DNA of 64,000 bases from Mesorhizobium huakuii (lineage in GTDB: Bacteria > Pseudomonadota > Alphaproteobacteria > Rhizobiales > Rhizobiaceae), in NCBI RefSeq assembly GCF_014189455.1, contig NZ_CP050296.1, forward strand, positions 5,576,001 to 5,640,000. Reading direction: 5' to 3'. Numbering within the stretch: the first letter of the stretch is position 1; each line of letters opens with the position of its first letter. A model generated the notes under the pieces. That model was given only the letters and a program-made list of their open reading frames with translations. It did no database searches and was not told the DNA's origin. Below are positions 35,629 to 45,230 of the stretch, one piece after another. A program made the translations under genes and the position numbers.

Positions 35629-35660
35629 GGGGCTGGTGCCGAAAGCACCGGCCCTTTTTC
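35629..35660 (+). terminator. ldtR terminator
   Basis: A GGCTGGTGC/GCACCGGCC stem with a CGAAA loop (one G-U pair) is followed by CTTTTTC, 60 bases after the ldtR stop. Confidence 0.8.
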
Positions 35661-35721
35661 TGATGATGCCGCACGCTTTGCTTTCGCCTTCGCAATGCCT
35701 AATGTCGCCACAGAAGGAGGC

Positions 35722-36108
35722 ATGATGGGTCGAAGGAGCTGCTTCAAAATCTGTTCGGTCGCCGCGGCGCTCCTGCTGGCACCGGGAACGGCCGTTGCGC
35801 AGGAGTGGTGGAAAGACTCCTTCGCCATGGAAGGCAGCAGCCCCTGCGACAACAATGACTCCAGAGTGACCTTCACCGACAAGTCGGTGGACATGTGGGA
35901 AGTTGGGTGCACTCTCGACAGAGTCCAGAATCTCAGAGGCCTGGACGCCGTCGTCCTGGACATGACCTCCTCGGACGATGAGCAGAGCGTGGAAAAGCGA
36001 CGCGCGCTTCTGCTCAAACTTCCGGACAACAAAATATTGCGATATCCCGAGTATCAGGTGCTGCAACGGTGTTCGGAGCTGGAGGCCAAAACCAGTTCAC
36101 AGCCTTAG
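35722..36108 (+). CDS. secreted protein of unknown function
   Basis: 128 aa starting MMGRRSCFKICSVAAALLLAPGTAVAQEW, a clear signal peptide with AVA-Q cleavage. The mature part of about 100 residues contains three Cys (SPCDN, EVGCTL, LQRCSE) and no known motif. A perfect AGGAGG site lies just before the double ATG. It sits between ldtR and ldtP but has its own upstream terminator, so a role in the same pathway is only suggested by position. Confidence 0.75.
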   Translation: MMGRRSCFKICSVAAALLLAPGTAVAQEWWKDSFAMEGSSPCDNNDSRVTFTDKSVDMWEVGCTLDRVQNLRGLDAVVLDMTSSDDEQSVEKRRALLLKLPDNKILRYPEYQVLQRCSELEAKTSSQP

Positions 36109-36428
36109 CTGGGACGAAGCTGTTCCTCCGCGAGGCGTCCCAGCGCTGGCAACGTGGGTCGGTACCGAAAAACCACGCCCCTTTCATTTCGCCACGCCGG
36201 GCGCCCCAAATTGGGCGCAAGGCCACGTTGCCGCCATATTCCAATGGAACCGAGAGTGGCAGTGATGCTGTGGTGAAGACCATGCGTCCACCCGCAACCG
36301 TATCGCGCTGCGTGCGTTTCCTGCCAACGTGATACGGGCCATGGTTGGCTAATTGTTAAGATTGCCAATTTTAGAGTGCGGGCGAGATCGCCCGATGATC
36401 GACGCAGCAATTGATCGAACCGCTACCT
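36109..36428. other. intergenic region upstream of ldtP
   Basis: 320 bases with no convincing gene. It holds a GCGCCC/GGGCGC hairpin (36201-36218) and, close to ldtP, the inverted repeat described separately. The last 90 bases are AT-richer and probably contain the ldtP promoter. Confidence 0.5.
36345..36368. promoter_or_regulatory. candidate LdtR operator in front of ldtP
   Basis: TTGGC and GCCAA are separated by 14 AT-rich bases containing TAATTGTTAAGATT, 60 bases before the ldtP ATG. LdtR is known to control the L,D-transpeptidase gene, so a regulator site is expected here; this is the only obvious symmetric sequence. The assignment is inferred. Confidence 0.4.
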
Positions 36429-37697
36429 ATGTCTGGAACGTCCATGAGAACCAGCCGCCGCTTTTTCCTTTCCGGAGCCTCGTTGCTCGCCGCCGCCATG
36501 GTGGCCGGCCGTGCGAGCGCGCAAGATGTGATCGGGGATATCCTGAAATCCTCGGCCCGCGGCAATTGGGACGACCAGTTCGACGCCCGCGCCAGCGAAG
36601 GCGGCAAGGTGGCCTCGACGCTGCCGATCTTCAGCCCGCAGACCGTTGCGTTCACCGAGCAGGCGGTCGCGCAATATCAGAACATTGTCGGGCAGGGCGG
36701 CTGGGTAGAGGTTCCCGCGACCAAGAAACTGGAACTCGGCGTCGATGATCCGGACGTGGTGCCGCTGCGCAAGCGCCTGATGGTTGCGGGCGATCTGTCG
36801 CAGAGCGCCGGCATTTCGACGGCCTTCGATTCCTATGTCGACTCGGCCGTCAAGCGGTTCCAGTTGCGCCATGGCCTGCCGGCTGACGGCTCCATGGGCA
36901 AATACACCTATGCGGCGATGAATGTTTCGGCGCAGGTCCGGCTCGGCCAGTTGCAGACCAATCTGCAGCGGCTGAAGGAGAAGGCCGGCACGCTCGGCAA
37001 CCGCTACGTGCTGGTCGACATTCCCGCCGCGCAGATCGAAGCGGTCGAGAACGACCGCGTCGTGCTCCGCCACACCGCTATCGTCGGCAAGATCGATCGC
37101 CAGACGCCGATCGTCAATTCCAAGATCAACGAGATCATCGTCAACCCGTATTGGAACGCGCCGGTCTCGATCGTGCGCAAGGACATCATTCCGCTGATGC
37201 GGAAGGATCCCAACTATTTGAAGAACAGCCACATCCGCCTCTTCGCGCCGGATGGCAGCGAAGTCGATCCGATGAATGTCGACTGGTCGACGGATGATGC
37301 CGCCAAGTACCGGTTCCGCCAGGATCCTGGTTCGGAAAACGCCATGGCGTCGGTCAAGATCAACTTCCCGAGCCCGGACGGCGTGTACATGCACGACACG
37401 CCGCAGCAGAGCCTGTTCGGCAAGATGATGCGCTTCGATTCCTCGGGCTGCGTGCGCGTCCAGAACGTGCGCGATCTTGTCACCTGGATCCTGCGCGACA
37501 CGCCCGGCTGGGACCGCCAGCATTTCGAGGCGGCGATCAAGACCGGCCAGAACACGCCGATCCAGGTCACCAATCCGGTGCCGGTGCACTTCCTCTATCT
37601 CTCGGCCTGGTCGACCGGACCGGGCGTCGTCCAGTTCCGCGACGACGTCTACGCACTCGACGGCGCCAGCGAGCTCCAGATCACATCTTCGCTCTAA
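36429..37697 (+). CDS. ldtP: L,D-transpeptidase family protein LdtP
   Basis: 422 aa peptidoglycan cross-linking or protein-attaching enzyme of the cell envelope. The signal region RTSRRFFLSGASLLAAAMVAG is twin-arginine-like. A peptidoglycan-binding domain (about residues 105-165, DSAVKRFQLRHGLPADGSMGKYTYAAMN) precedes the YkuD catalytic domain (about 190-375) with YVLVDIPAAQIE, HDTPQQSLFGKMMRFDSSGCVRV and the nucleophile Cys at about 341. The usual SHGCxR is SSGCVR here, as in the rhizobial YcbB-like branch. ATG 36429 or 36444 may be the start. Confidence 0.92.
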   Translation: MSGTSMRTSRRFFLSGASLLAAAMVAGRASAQDVIGDILKSSARGNWDDQFDARASEGGKVASTLPIFSPQTVAFTEQAVAQYQNIVGQGGWVEVPATKKLELGVDDPDVVPLRKRLMVAGDLSQSAGISTAFDSYVDSAVKRFQLRHGLPADGSMGKYTYAAMNVSAQVRLGQLQTNLQRLKEKAGTLGNRYVLVDIPAAQIEAVENDRVVLRHTAIVGKIDRQTPIVNSKINEIIVNPYWNAPVSIVRKDIIPLMRKDPNYLKNSHIRLFAPDGSEVDPMNVDWSTDDAAKYRFRQDPGSENAMASVKINFPSPDGVYMHDTPQQSLFGKMMRFDSSGCVRVQNVRDLVTWILRDTPGWDRQHFEAAIKTGQNTPIQVTNPVPVHFLYLSAWSTGPGVVQFRDDVYALDGASELQITSSL

Positions 37698-37718
37698 GCG
37701 ACTGATAATTCTAGCGAA

Positions 37719-37745
37719 AGGCCGCCGAAGGGCGGTCTTTTTGTT
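37719..37745 (+). terminator. ldtP terminator
   Basis: A GGCCGCC stem with a GAA loop pairs with GGCGGTC and is followed by TTTTTG, 22 bases after the ldtP stop codon. Confidence 0.8.
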
Positions 37746-37877
37746 TGCGGAAACGTTAGATCATCGGCTTGATGCTGGCCACACGGTCTGCTGCCGTCTC
37801 GGCCATCGCCGCGCCGCAGCCTGTCTGGACGCGAGGCCGACGATTGCGCATGGTCCGGCAACAGCCGGAATCGCGCC

Positions 37878-39521
37878 ATGCAAACCGCCATCTTCATTCT
37901 CGTCGTGCTCGTCTTCGTCGCCGTTTCCGGCGCGTTGGTGCGGCTGGTGCGCGTGCCGCTGCCCGTCCTGCAGATCGCCATAGGCGCCGCGCTCGCATGG
38001 CCGGTGGGCGGCATCCATGTCGAGATCGATCCGGAACTGTTCCTGCTGGTGTTCATTCCGCCGCTGCTGTTCAGCGACGCTTTTGGCGCGCCCAAGCGCG
38101 AGCTGATCGCCTTGCGCGGGCCGATCCTCGACCTTGCCATCGGCCTCGTCTTCTTCACCATCGTCGGCTTCGGCTATGCCTTGCACTGGCTGGTGCCGAG
38201 CATTCCGCTGGTGGTTGCCTTCGCGCTTGCCGCCGTGCTGTCGCCGACCGATGCGGTTGCCGTCTCCTCGATCGTCGACAGGAACGTCGTTCCGGCGCGC
38301 CTGATGCACATTCTGGAAGGCGAATCGCTACTCAACGATGCATCGGGCCTGGTCATGTTCCGCTTTGCCGTCGCGGCGGCATTGACCGGCAGTTTTTCCT
38401 TCGCCGCCGCCTCGCTGAGTTTTGTCTACGCCGTGGCGGTCGGCATCCTGGCCGGCGTGGCGGCCTTGTTCGTCGCCGCCAAGGCGCTGCAGCTGTTGAA
38501 CCGCATCGGCGGCGTGCCGGCCGAGGCGCAGGTGCTGATCACCATCCTGCTTCCCTTCGTCGCCTATCTCGGCGCCGAGCATTTCGGCGCCTCGGGCATC
38601 CTGGCGGCGGTGACCGCCGGTCTCTTGACCGGCAGCACCGGCATATTCCGCTTCCTCGGCGTCTCGGCGCGCATGCAGACGATCTCGCTGTGGACGACGT
38701 TTTCCTTCGTCTTCAACGGCGCGCTGTTTATCGTGCTCGGTCTGCAGCTTCCTGAAATCATCCGCAAGGTGCCGCCCGAGCTATCCAGCCGCCATTGGCT
38801 TCTGGAGCCGGTCCTGACGGTTCTGCTGCTGACGCTGTGCCTGATAGGCCTGCGCTTCCTCTGGATCTGGATTGGCGACATCGCGGCGGGGTTTGCGGCG
38901 CGGCTGGGCAAGCGTAAGGCCGAACCCTTCGGCCTGCGCGTGCGGCTCGCCGGATCGGTGGCCGGCGTGCGCGGTGCCATCACGCTCGCCGGCATATTGT
39001 CGCTGCCGTTGGCTCTGCAGGATGGGTCACCATTCCCGGCGCGCGACCTTGTCATCTTCCTCGCCGCCGGCGTCATCATCTGCTCCCTGGTGATCGCCAG
39101 CCTGGCCCTGCCGGTGATTGCGCGCGGCCTGGTCGAGCCGGGCGAAGACGCCGGCGCTGCCGAGGAGCGCATGGCGCGCGTCGGTGCGGCGAAGGCGGCA
39201 ATCGCCCACCTCGAGAGCATCACGCAGACCGATGAAGAGGAGGGCGATGTACCCGGCGTCCGGCTCGCCGCCGCCAACGGCATTGTCGCTGCCTACCGGC
39301 GACGCATCGCGGCGTCCGACGAGGCCGATGAGGCGCGCGCCGAGGTGCGTGAGGCAGGCAGGCTGGAAATCGATCTGAGGCTTGCCGGCATTGCCGCCGA
39401 GCGTGACGCCTTGCGCGCCATGCTTCGCCGCGGCGAGATCAACGACCACACGGCGCGGGCGCTGTTTACCGAGATTACGCTAACGGAAGCCCTTTTGAAC
39501 GGCAGGCAGGCGCGAAGCTAG
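37878..39521 (+). CDS. Na+/H+ antiporter, CPA1 family
   Basis: 547 aa. About twelve helices occupy residues 1-415, with AAVLSPTDAVAVSSIV (helix 4) and the ion-binding LEGESLLNDASGLVMFR (helix 5, the Asn-Asp pair), GVRGAITLAGILSLPLAL and a C-terminal cytoplasmic tail of about 110 charged residues. It resembles the YjcE/NhaP bacterial CPA1 group, exchanging Na+ or K+ for protons in pH and salt homeostasis. The start ATG 37878 has a GGAA site. Confidence 0.93.
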   Translation: MQTAIFILVVLVFVAVSGALVRLVRVPLPVLQIAIGAALAWPVGGIHVEIDPELFLLVFIPPLLFSDAFGAPKRELIALRGPILDLAIGLVFFTIVGFGYALHWLVPSIPLVVAFALAAVLSPTDAVAVSSIVDRNVVPARLMHILEGESLLNDASGLVMFRFAVAAALTGSFSFAAASLSFVYAVAVGILAGVAALFVAAKALQLLNRIGGVPAEAQVLITILLPFVAYLGAEHFGASGILAAVTAGLLTGSTGIFRFLGVSARMQTISLWTTFSFVFNGALFIVLGLQLPEIIRKVPPELSSRHWLLEPVLTVLLLTLCLIGLRFLWIWIGDIAAGFAARLGKRKAEPFGLRVRLAGSVAGVRGAITLAGILSLPLALQDGSPFPARDLVIFLAAGVIICSLVIASLALPVIARGLVEPGEDAGAAEERMARVGAAKAAIAHLESITQTDEEEGDVPGVRLAAANGIVAAYRRRIAASDEADEARAEVREAGRLEIDLRLAGIAAERDALRAMLRRGEINDHTARALFTEITLTEALLNGRQARS

Positions 39522-39707
39522 GGCTCCTGCCGCACCGGATTTGCCGTCTCTGCCGCAAACCGGCCAGCAAATTTCGCGCCGCAAACGTGGCGGGTCGAAA
39601 ACAACTGTGTTAATGGCGCGGCAATGCGTGTCGCCCAAAAGTGTGCAGCGGTTTTGGGGCAACGATAAGCATAGACAAATTGCCCCGAACCGGAGGATTT
39701 TCAGGCC

Positions 39708-41021
<1,314 letters not shown>

Positions 41022-41070
41022 CCATCCTCGATTGACCGGGCGCGAAGCGTCATCTCTTATTCGCCGGCAC

Positions 41071-41096
41071 TGCGTCACCCCTAATCGGGTGACGCA
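41071..41096. promoter_or_regulatory. 10-bp perfect hairpin between glyA and a secreted-protein gene
   Basis: TGCGTCACCC and GGGTGACGCA flank a CTAATC loop, ending 16 bases before the next ATG. There is no T-run, so it is a poor terminator; it could be an operator or an RNA hairpin close to the ribosome site of the downstream gene. Confidence 0.5.
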
Positions 41097-41112
41097 TGGA
41101 ACTGGAGACTTG

Positions 41113-41694
41113 ATGATGCGCAATTTTTGTCTCGCCTCACTCGGCGTTGTCGGTTGGCTGGCCGTTTGCGGGTCCGCCTTGGCGCAGACGCCGCCCGCTC
41201 CGGAGACGCCCGCCACCAGCACCTTCGGCAAATGGACAACCATCGTCGATGTGCTCGACAGCGGCCAGGATACAAGCAAGACCTGTGCGGCTTCGACGGC
41301 GTTCTTCGATGCGAACGGCAATTCGGGCACACTGACCTTGTCGATCTCGACAGGCGATGCGCTGCCGCCTGATGCCTATCCGGCCATCATGCTCACTGTC
41401 GACAACAAGGAGCTGCCGACCGGCGAGAAGATCGCGGCGACGTTCGGCGATCCCGGCGTCAAGGTTTCGGCGACGGTCTATTCCAACAATGCCATCATCG
41501 GCCGTCCGAGCTGGACGGTCGACAATCAGGCCAAGACCAGTCTCGCGCTGCTGCGTGCCATGCGCCAGGTCATCTCGCTCGATGTGACCTTCGGCAAGCA
41601 GGCTGTCGCCAGCATCCCGATGGACGGCTTCACCAAGGCCTACCGCAATCTCGGAACGTCCTGCGGCTTTCCGACCAAGGACGTCGCGCCGTGA
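41113..41694 (+). CDS. secreted protein of unknown function
   Basis: 193 aa with a signal peptide (MMRNFCLASLGVVGWLAVCGSALAQT). The mature protein begins with a Pro-rich spacer, then a beta-rich domain with the paired Cys of SKTCAAS and SCGFP and the sequence GKWTTIVDVLD. It has the overall look of invasion-associated locus B (IalB)-like proteins but lacks enough motif to claim it. GGAG precedes the double ATG at 41113. Confidence 0.7.
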   Translation: MMRNFCLASLGVVGWLAVCGSALAQTPPAPETPATSTFGKWTTIVDVLDSGQDTSKTCAASTAFFDANGNSGTLTLSISTGDALPPDAYPAIMLTVDNKELPTGEKIAATFGDPGVKVSATVYSNNAIIGRPSWTVDNQAKTSLALLRAMRQVISLDVTFGKQAVASIPMDGFTKAYRNLGTSCGFPTKDVAP

Positions 41695-41725
41695 TGCCGA
41701 CGAACTGGTCGGAATAGGGGCGCGG

Positions 41726-42055
41726 ATGGACATTGTCTGGAAGGGCGTGGTCGGTGGGCTGGTGACGGCGCTGATCGTCTGGCTGTCCAAGCGAGGCAAT
41801 GTCCTGCCCGGGATCCTGCCGCTGGCGCCAACCTTTGCCGTGATTGCGTTGCTCGCCGTCGGCGCCAAGGGTGATCCGGGCGGGTTCCGCGATGCCTGCC
41901 TTGCCGGGATGAAGACAATTCCCGCCTATCTTGCCTTCCTTGGCGCCTGTTGGCTGTTCATCGACAAGGTCGACTATCGCCTGGCTGTCGTCGGTGGCAT
42001 CGCCGTCTGGCTGGTTGTCGCGCTGGCAATCTTCCTCGCGCCTCGCTATCTCTGA
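41726..42055 (+). CDS. GlpM family membrane protein
   Basis: 109 aa with four short hydrophobic helices. The start MDIVWKGVVGGLVTALIVWLSKRGNVLPGILPLAPTFAVIAL resembles the GlpM family (PF06942), small proteins linked to alginate or membrane homeostasis in Pseudomonas; no clear function. AGGGGCG precedes the ATG. It lies upstream of nrdR, separated by an 8-bp-stem hairpin at 42084-42102. Confidence 0.75.
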   Translation: MDIVWKGVVGGLVTALIVWLSKRGNVLPGILPLAPTFAVIALLAVGAKGDPGGFRDACLAGMKTIPAYLAFLGACWLFIDKVDYRLAVVGGIAVWLVVALAIFLAPRYL

Positions 42056-42083
42056 AGAAACGGAACGGCTTCAATCCCGACCG

Positions 42084-42102
42084 GAAAGGCTCTAAGCCTT
42101 TC
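42084..42102. other. 8-bp stem hairpin between the GlpM gene and nrdR
   Basis: GAAAGGCT, a CTA loop and AGCCTTTC form a hairpin with no T-run behind it, so it is at best a weak terminator for the upstream gene. The nrdR ATG follows 33 bases later. Confidence 0.5.
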
Positions 42103-42134
42103 GCCTCACCAGATTCGCGAACCCAAGGCTTTTC

Positions 42135-42614
42135 ATGCGCTGTCCCTATTGCCAGTCCGAAGATACGCAGGTGAAGGATTCGCGCCCCGCCGAGGATGGC
42201 GCGGCGATCCGCAGGCGGCGTGTCTGCCCTGATTGCGGTGGCCGTTTCACCACCTTCGAGCGCGTTCAGTTGCGCGATCTGGTCGTGGTCAAGAAGTCGG
42301 GCCGGAAAGTGCCGTTCGACCGCGACAAGCTGTTGCGCTCGGTCGAGATCGCGGTCCGCAAGCGCAATGTCGATCCCGAACGCATCGACCGCGCGGTGAC
42401 CGGCATCGTGCGGCAGCTCGAAAGCTCCGGCGAGACGGAAGTGGCTTCCGGCGAGGTCGGCCGGCTGGTCATGGAGGCGTTGAAGTCGCTCGATGATGTC
42501 GCCTATGTGCGCTTTGCCTCGGTCTACCGCAATTTCCGCGAGGCCAAGGATTTCCATGAGCTGCTGGGCGAGTTGAAGGGCGACGAAGACAAGAGCGAAG
42601 AGGAAGCCGGCTGA
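42135..42614 (+). CDS. nrdR: transcriptional repressor NrdR
   Basis: 159 aa ATP/dATP-sensing repressor of ribonucleotide reductase genes. The zinc ribbon [22 protein letters not shown]...[16 protein letters not shown] has the two Cys pairs. The ATP-cone domain (about residues 49-139) carries [29 protein letters not shown]. It leads the nrdR-ribD-ribE-ribH-nusB order common in alphaproteobacteria; the next ATG begins 2 bases after its stop. Confidence 0.97.
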   Translation: MRCPYCQSEDTQVKDSRPAEDGAAIRRRRVCPDCGGRFTTFERVQLRDLVVVKKSGRKVPFDRDKLLRSVEIAVRKRNVDPERIDRAVTGIVRQLESSGETEVASGEVGRLVMEALKSLDDVAYVRFASVYRNFREAKDFHELLGELKGDEDKSEEEAG

Positions 42615-42616
42615 GC

Positions 42617-43746
42617 ATGGCAGCATCGCAACTGAGCGGGGCCGAGCAAGCGGCCCTTGATCGTCGTTTCATGGCCGCGCCCTGCGGCTGTCGCGCAGGA
42701 ACGCCGGCCGGACCTCGACCAATCCTTCCGTCGGCACGATCATCGTGCGTGATGATGGCGCTGGGCCGATGATCGTCGGCACCGGCGTCACCGCCGTCGG
42801 CGGCCGGCCGCATGCCGAGACCGAGGCGCTGGCCGAGGCCGGCGAACTGGCGCGGGGTGCCACGGCCTATGTCACGCTCGAGCCCTGCGCCCATCACGGC
42901 CGCACGCCGCCTTGCGCCAACGCGCTGGTCAATGCCGGCATTGCGCGTGTCGTGGGTGCTGCCAGCGATCCGGATCCGCGCGTCTCCGGCAAGGGCTATG
43001 CCATCCTGCGCGCTGCCAGCATCGAGGTGGTGGAGAAGGTGCTGGCCGCGGAAGCCGCCGAGCAGATGGCGGGCTATTTGATTCGATCTCTGCGAAAACG
43101 CCCGGAAGTGACGCTGAAGCTTGCGCTTTCGAGCGACGGCAAGATCGGCAGGAAAGGCGCCGGCCAGGTTGCGATCACCGGCGAGATCGCGCGCCGCGAC
43201 GTCTATCTGATGCGCGCGGAGTCGGATGCCATCCTGATCGGCATCGGCACGGCGCTGGAAGACGACCCAGCGCTGACCGTGCGCCTGCCAGGGCTGGAAA
43301 ACCGTTCGCCGGCGCGCATCATCCTCGATCGCCAGATCCGACTGCCGGAAGCCTCGAAGCTGGTTTCCGGTGTCGACCGCGTGCCGCTCTATGTCGCTGC
43401 CTGTCTTGAAGCCGATCCACACCGTCGCGCCGCACTCGAACGCGCCGGCGTGCGCTTCATCGGTACCGAAACCCATGACGGCGTCGTCGCCTTGCCGGAA
43501 CTTCTCGAGGACCTGGCGGCGCTCGGCATGGCAAGCGTGCTGGTCGAGGGCGGCGCCCAGGTCGCCAAGGCATTCCTGGACGAGGAGCTGGTCGACCGCA
43601 TTGTCTTGTTCCAGGGGCCGGAGGCGATTGGCGAGGATGGCATTGCATCGCCGGTTGATGCTGACCATATCCCGGCAGGCTTCCGCAAACTGCGCGAGAT
43701 GCGCTTCGGCGAAGACAGCTACGCCGAGTGGGTAAGAGACCTCTAG
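42617..43746 (+). pseudogene. ribD: bifunctional riboflavin biosynthesis deaminase/reductase, frame broken by one base
   Basis: RibD carries out deamination and reduction in the riboflavin pathway. The ATG at 42617 begins the expected N-terminus (MAASQLSGAEQAALDRRFMAA). The frame then fails: GCCGCGCCC at 42674-42682 is one G short of the expected Ala-Ala-Leu codons, and the original frame stops near 42772. In the other frame the protein continues uninterrupted to the TAG at 43746 with the zinc deaminase motif RPHAETEAL and PCAHHGRTPPCAN and the reductase domain (LKLALSSDGKIGRKGAGQVAITG). If the missing base is a sequencing error the gene is normal; if real, an internal start near 42745 loses the deaminase N-terminus. 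Confidence 0.85.
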
Positions 43747-43859
43747 AGCCGGATGATTTCAGGTCGAGTCGACCTGAAATCTGAATCCGGCTCTAAATCA
43801 AAGAGATAGAGCATGATGTCGTCCGAAAACCGCTTCACACTTTTCGGCATCATGCTCTA
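43744..43859. repeat. pair of rhizobial intergenic palindromes inside the rib cluster
   Basis: Two imperfect palindromes lie in tandem. One is TAGAGCCGGAT...ATCCGGCTCTA (43744-43795), with an internal ATTTCAGGTCGA/TCGACCTGAAAT core. The other is TAGAGCATGATG...CATCATGCTCTA (43807-43859), with CCGAAAA/TTTTCGG inside. Sequences of this type are dispersed in many rhizobial genomes. They begin on the ribD stop codon and end 13 bases before the ribE ATG. Confidence 0.9.
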
Positions 43860-43872
43860 GGGATCAGCATCG

Positions 43873-44490
43873 ATGTTCACCGGAATTGTCACTGATATCG
43901 GCACCGTCGCGGCCGTCAAGCCGCTGAGCGAAGGCGTCGGCCTGCGCATCGATACCGCCTATGACCCCGAAACCATCGCCATTGGCGCGTCGATCTCCTG
44001 CGGCGGCGTCTGCCTGACGGTCACGGCTTTGCCCGACAGCGGCTCGAATGCCCGCTGGTTCGAGGTCGAGGCCTGGGAAGAGGCCTTGCGGCTGACCACG
44101 GCCTCGGGTTGGAAATCTGGCAGCAAGGTCAATCTCGAGCGGGCGCTGAAGATCGGCGACGAACTCGGCGGCCACATCGTGTCGGGCCATGTCGACGGCA
44201 CCGCCGAGATCGTCGAGCGCAAGGACGAGGGCGACGCGGTGCGCTTCACGCTGGAAGCGCCGCGCCATCTGGCGAAATTCATCGCGCCAAAGGGCTCCGT
44301 CGCGCTCGACGGCACCTCGCTCACCGTCAACAAGGTGGAGGGCACCCGCTTCGACGTGCTGTTGATCCACCATTCGCTGACCGTCACCACCTGGGGCGAG
44401 CGCAAGGCCGGCGACCGCGTCAATCTCGAGATCGACACCATGGCCCGCTACGCCGCGCGGCTGGCGGAGGCGGCGAAAGAGGGGCTTTGA
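43873..44490 (+). CDS. ribE: riboflavin synthase, alpha subunit
   Basis: 205 aa trimeric enzyme that dismutates 6,7-dimethyl-8-ribityllumazine to riboflavin. It begins MFTGIVTDIGTV, with the two homologous lumazine-binding barrels (residues about 1-95 and 97-190), the SCGGVCLTVT motif in the first and the corresponding GTSLTVNKVEG in the second. The ATG at 43873 follows the palindromic repeats. Its TGA overlaps the start of the next small ORF by one base. Confidence 0.96.
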   Translation: MFTGIVTDIGTVAAVKPLSEGVGLRIDTAYDPETIAIGASISCGGVCLTVTALPDSGSNARWFEVEAWEEALRLTTASGWKSGSKVNLERALKIGDELGGHIVSGHVDGTAEIVERKDEGDAVRFTLEAPRHLAKFIAPKGSVALDGTSLTVNKVEGTRFDVLLIHHSLTVTTWGERKAGDRVNLEIDTMARYAARLAEAAKEGL

Positions 44491-44651
44491 TGGTTCAGCC
44501 GAGCACGGACGAGGTAGCCGACCGTCGAAAGATGACTCTCGAGGCATTGGCGGATGTCGATGCTGGCCGGGTGATTGATCACAACGAAGTTGACGCTTGG
44601 GCAAAAAGCCTGGCCGATCGCACAAAGCGTGCAACGACCCAAGCCGAATAG
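44490..44651 (+). CDS. small antitoxin-like protein inserted in the rib operon
   Basis: 53 aa starting MVQPSTDEVADRRKMTLEALADVDAGRVIDHNEVDAWAKSL. The ATG (44490) overlaps the ribE stop (TGATG), so translation is probably coupled. The phrase EALADVDAGRVIDHNEVDAWAKSL resembles C-terminal parts of antitoxins of RelB/ParD/CopG type, which bind a toxin. No toxin-like gene is adjacent; the next gene is ribH. It could be an orphan antitoxin or an unrelated helical protein. Confidence 0.6.
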   Translation: MVQPSTDEVADRRKMTLEALADVDAGRVIDHNEVDAWAKSLADRTKRATTQAE

Positions 44652-44735
44652 GTCACCCAACGTCGCATCGTAACATCTTCCGCTTGCGATCAATCCGGCT
44701 TCGGCCTAAGTCACCGGCAACCCCCGGAGATTTTT

Positions 44736-45230
44736 ATGGCAGGCACATCCCAACACGGCAAAGCCTTCATTCGTCCGAAGGCGAAGGCGCATCTGCTGAT
44801 TGTCGAAGCGCGCTTTCACGACGATCTTGCCGACGCGCTGCTCGACGGCGCGACAAGCGCGCTCGACGAAGCGGGCGCGACCTACGACGTCGTCACCGTT
44901 CCAGGTTCGCTCGAAATTCCCGCGGTGATCACCTTCGCGCTGGACGGCGCCGCCGAAGGCGGCACAAATTATGACGGCTTCGTCGCGCTCGGCACCATCG
45001 TCCGCGGCGACACCTACCATTTCGACATCGTCGCCAATGAATCCAGCCGCGCGCTGATGGACCTGTCCGTGCAGGACTCGGTCTGCATCGGCAACGGCAT
45101 CCTGACCACCGAGAACGACGCCCAGGCATGGACGCGGGCCAAGCGCTCTGAGGGCGACAAGGGAGGCTTTGCTGCGCGTGCGGCGCTGACCATGATCGCG
45201 CTCAAGGAACAATTGGGAGCGCGATCGTGA
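44736..45230 (+). CDS. ribH: 6,7-dimethyl-8-ribityllumazine synthase
   Basis: 164 aa forming the icosahedral or pentameric enzyme that makes the riboflavin precursor from the RibA and RibD products. Motifs: [33 protein letters not shown] (substrate-binding), [23 protein letters not shown] with the catalytic His, and [19 protein letters not shown] ribosome site lies before the ATG. The stop overlaps the nusB GTG start (GTGA). Confidence 0.96.
   Translation: MAGTSQHGKAFIRPKAKAHLLIVEARFHDDLADALLDGATSALDEAGATYDVVTVPGSLEIPAVITFALDGAAEGGTNYDGFVALGTIVRGDTYHFDIVANESSRALMDLSVQDSVCIGNGILTTENDAQAWTRAKRSEGDKGGFAARAALTMIALKEQLGARS

Noticed and set aside
39522..39707. Glycine or other riboswitch before glyA
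   Set aside because: The 186-base leader shows no glycine-aptamer core or terminator-like hairpin.
42600..43873. FMN riboswitch for the rib genes
   Set aside because: I looked for the conserved RFN core upstream of ribD and ribE and saw none; the only structured DNA is the dispersed palindrome pair.
44597..44974. 125-codon frame overlapping the small antitoxin-like ORF and ribH
   Set aside because: Arg-rich shadow frame of ribH with no independent start signal.
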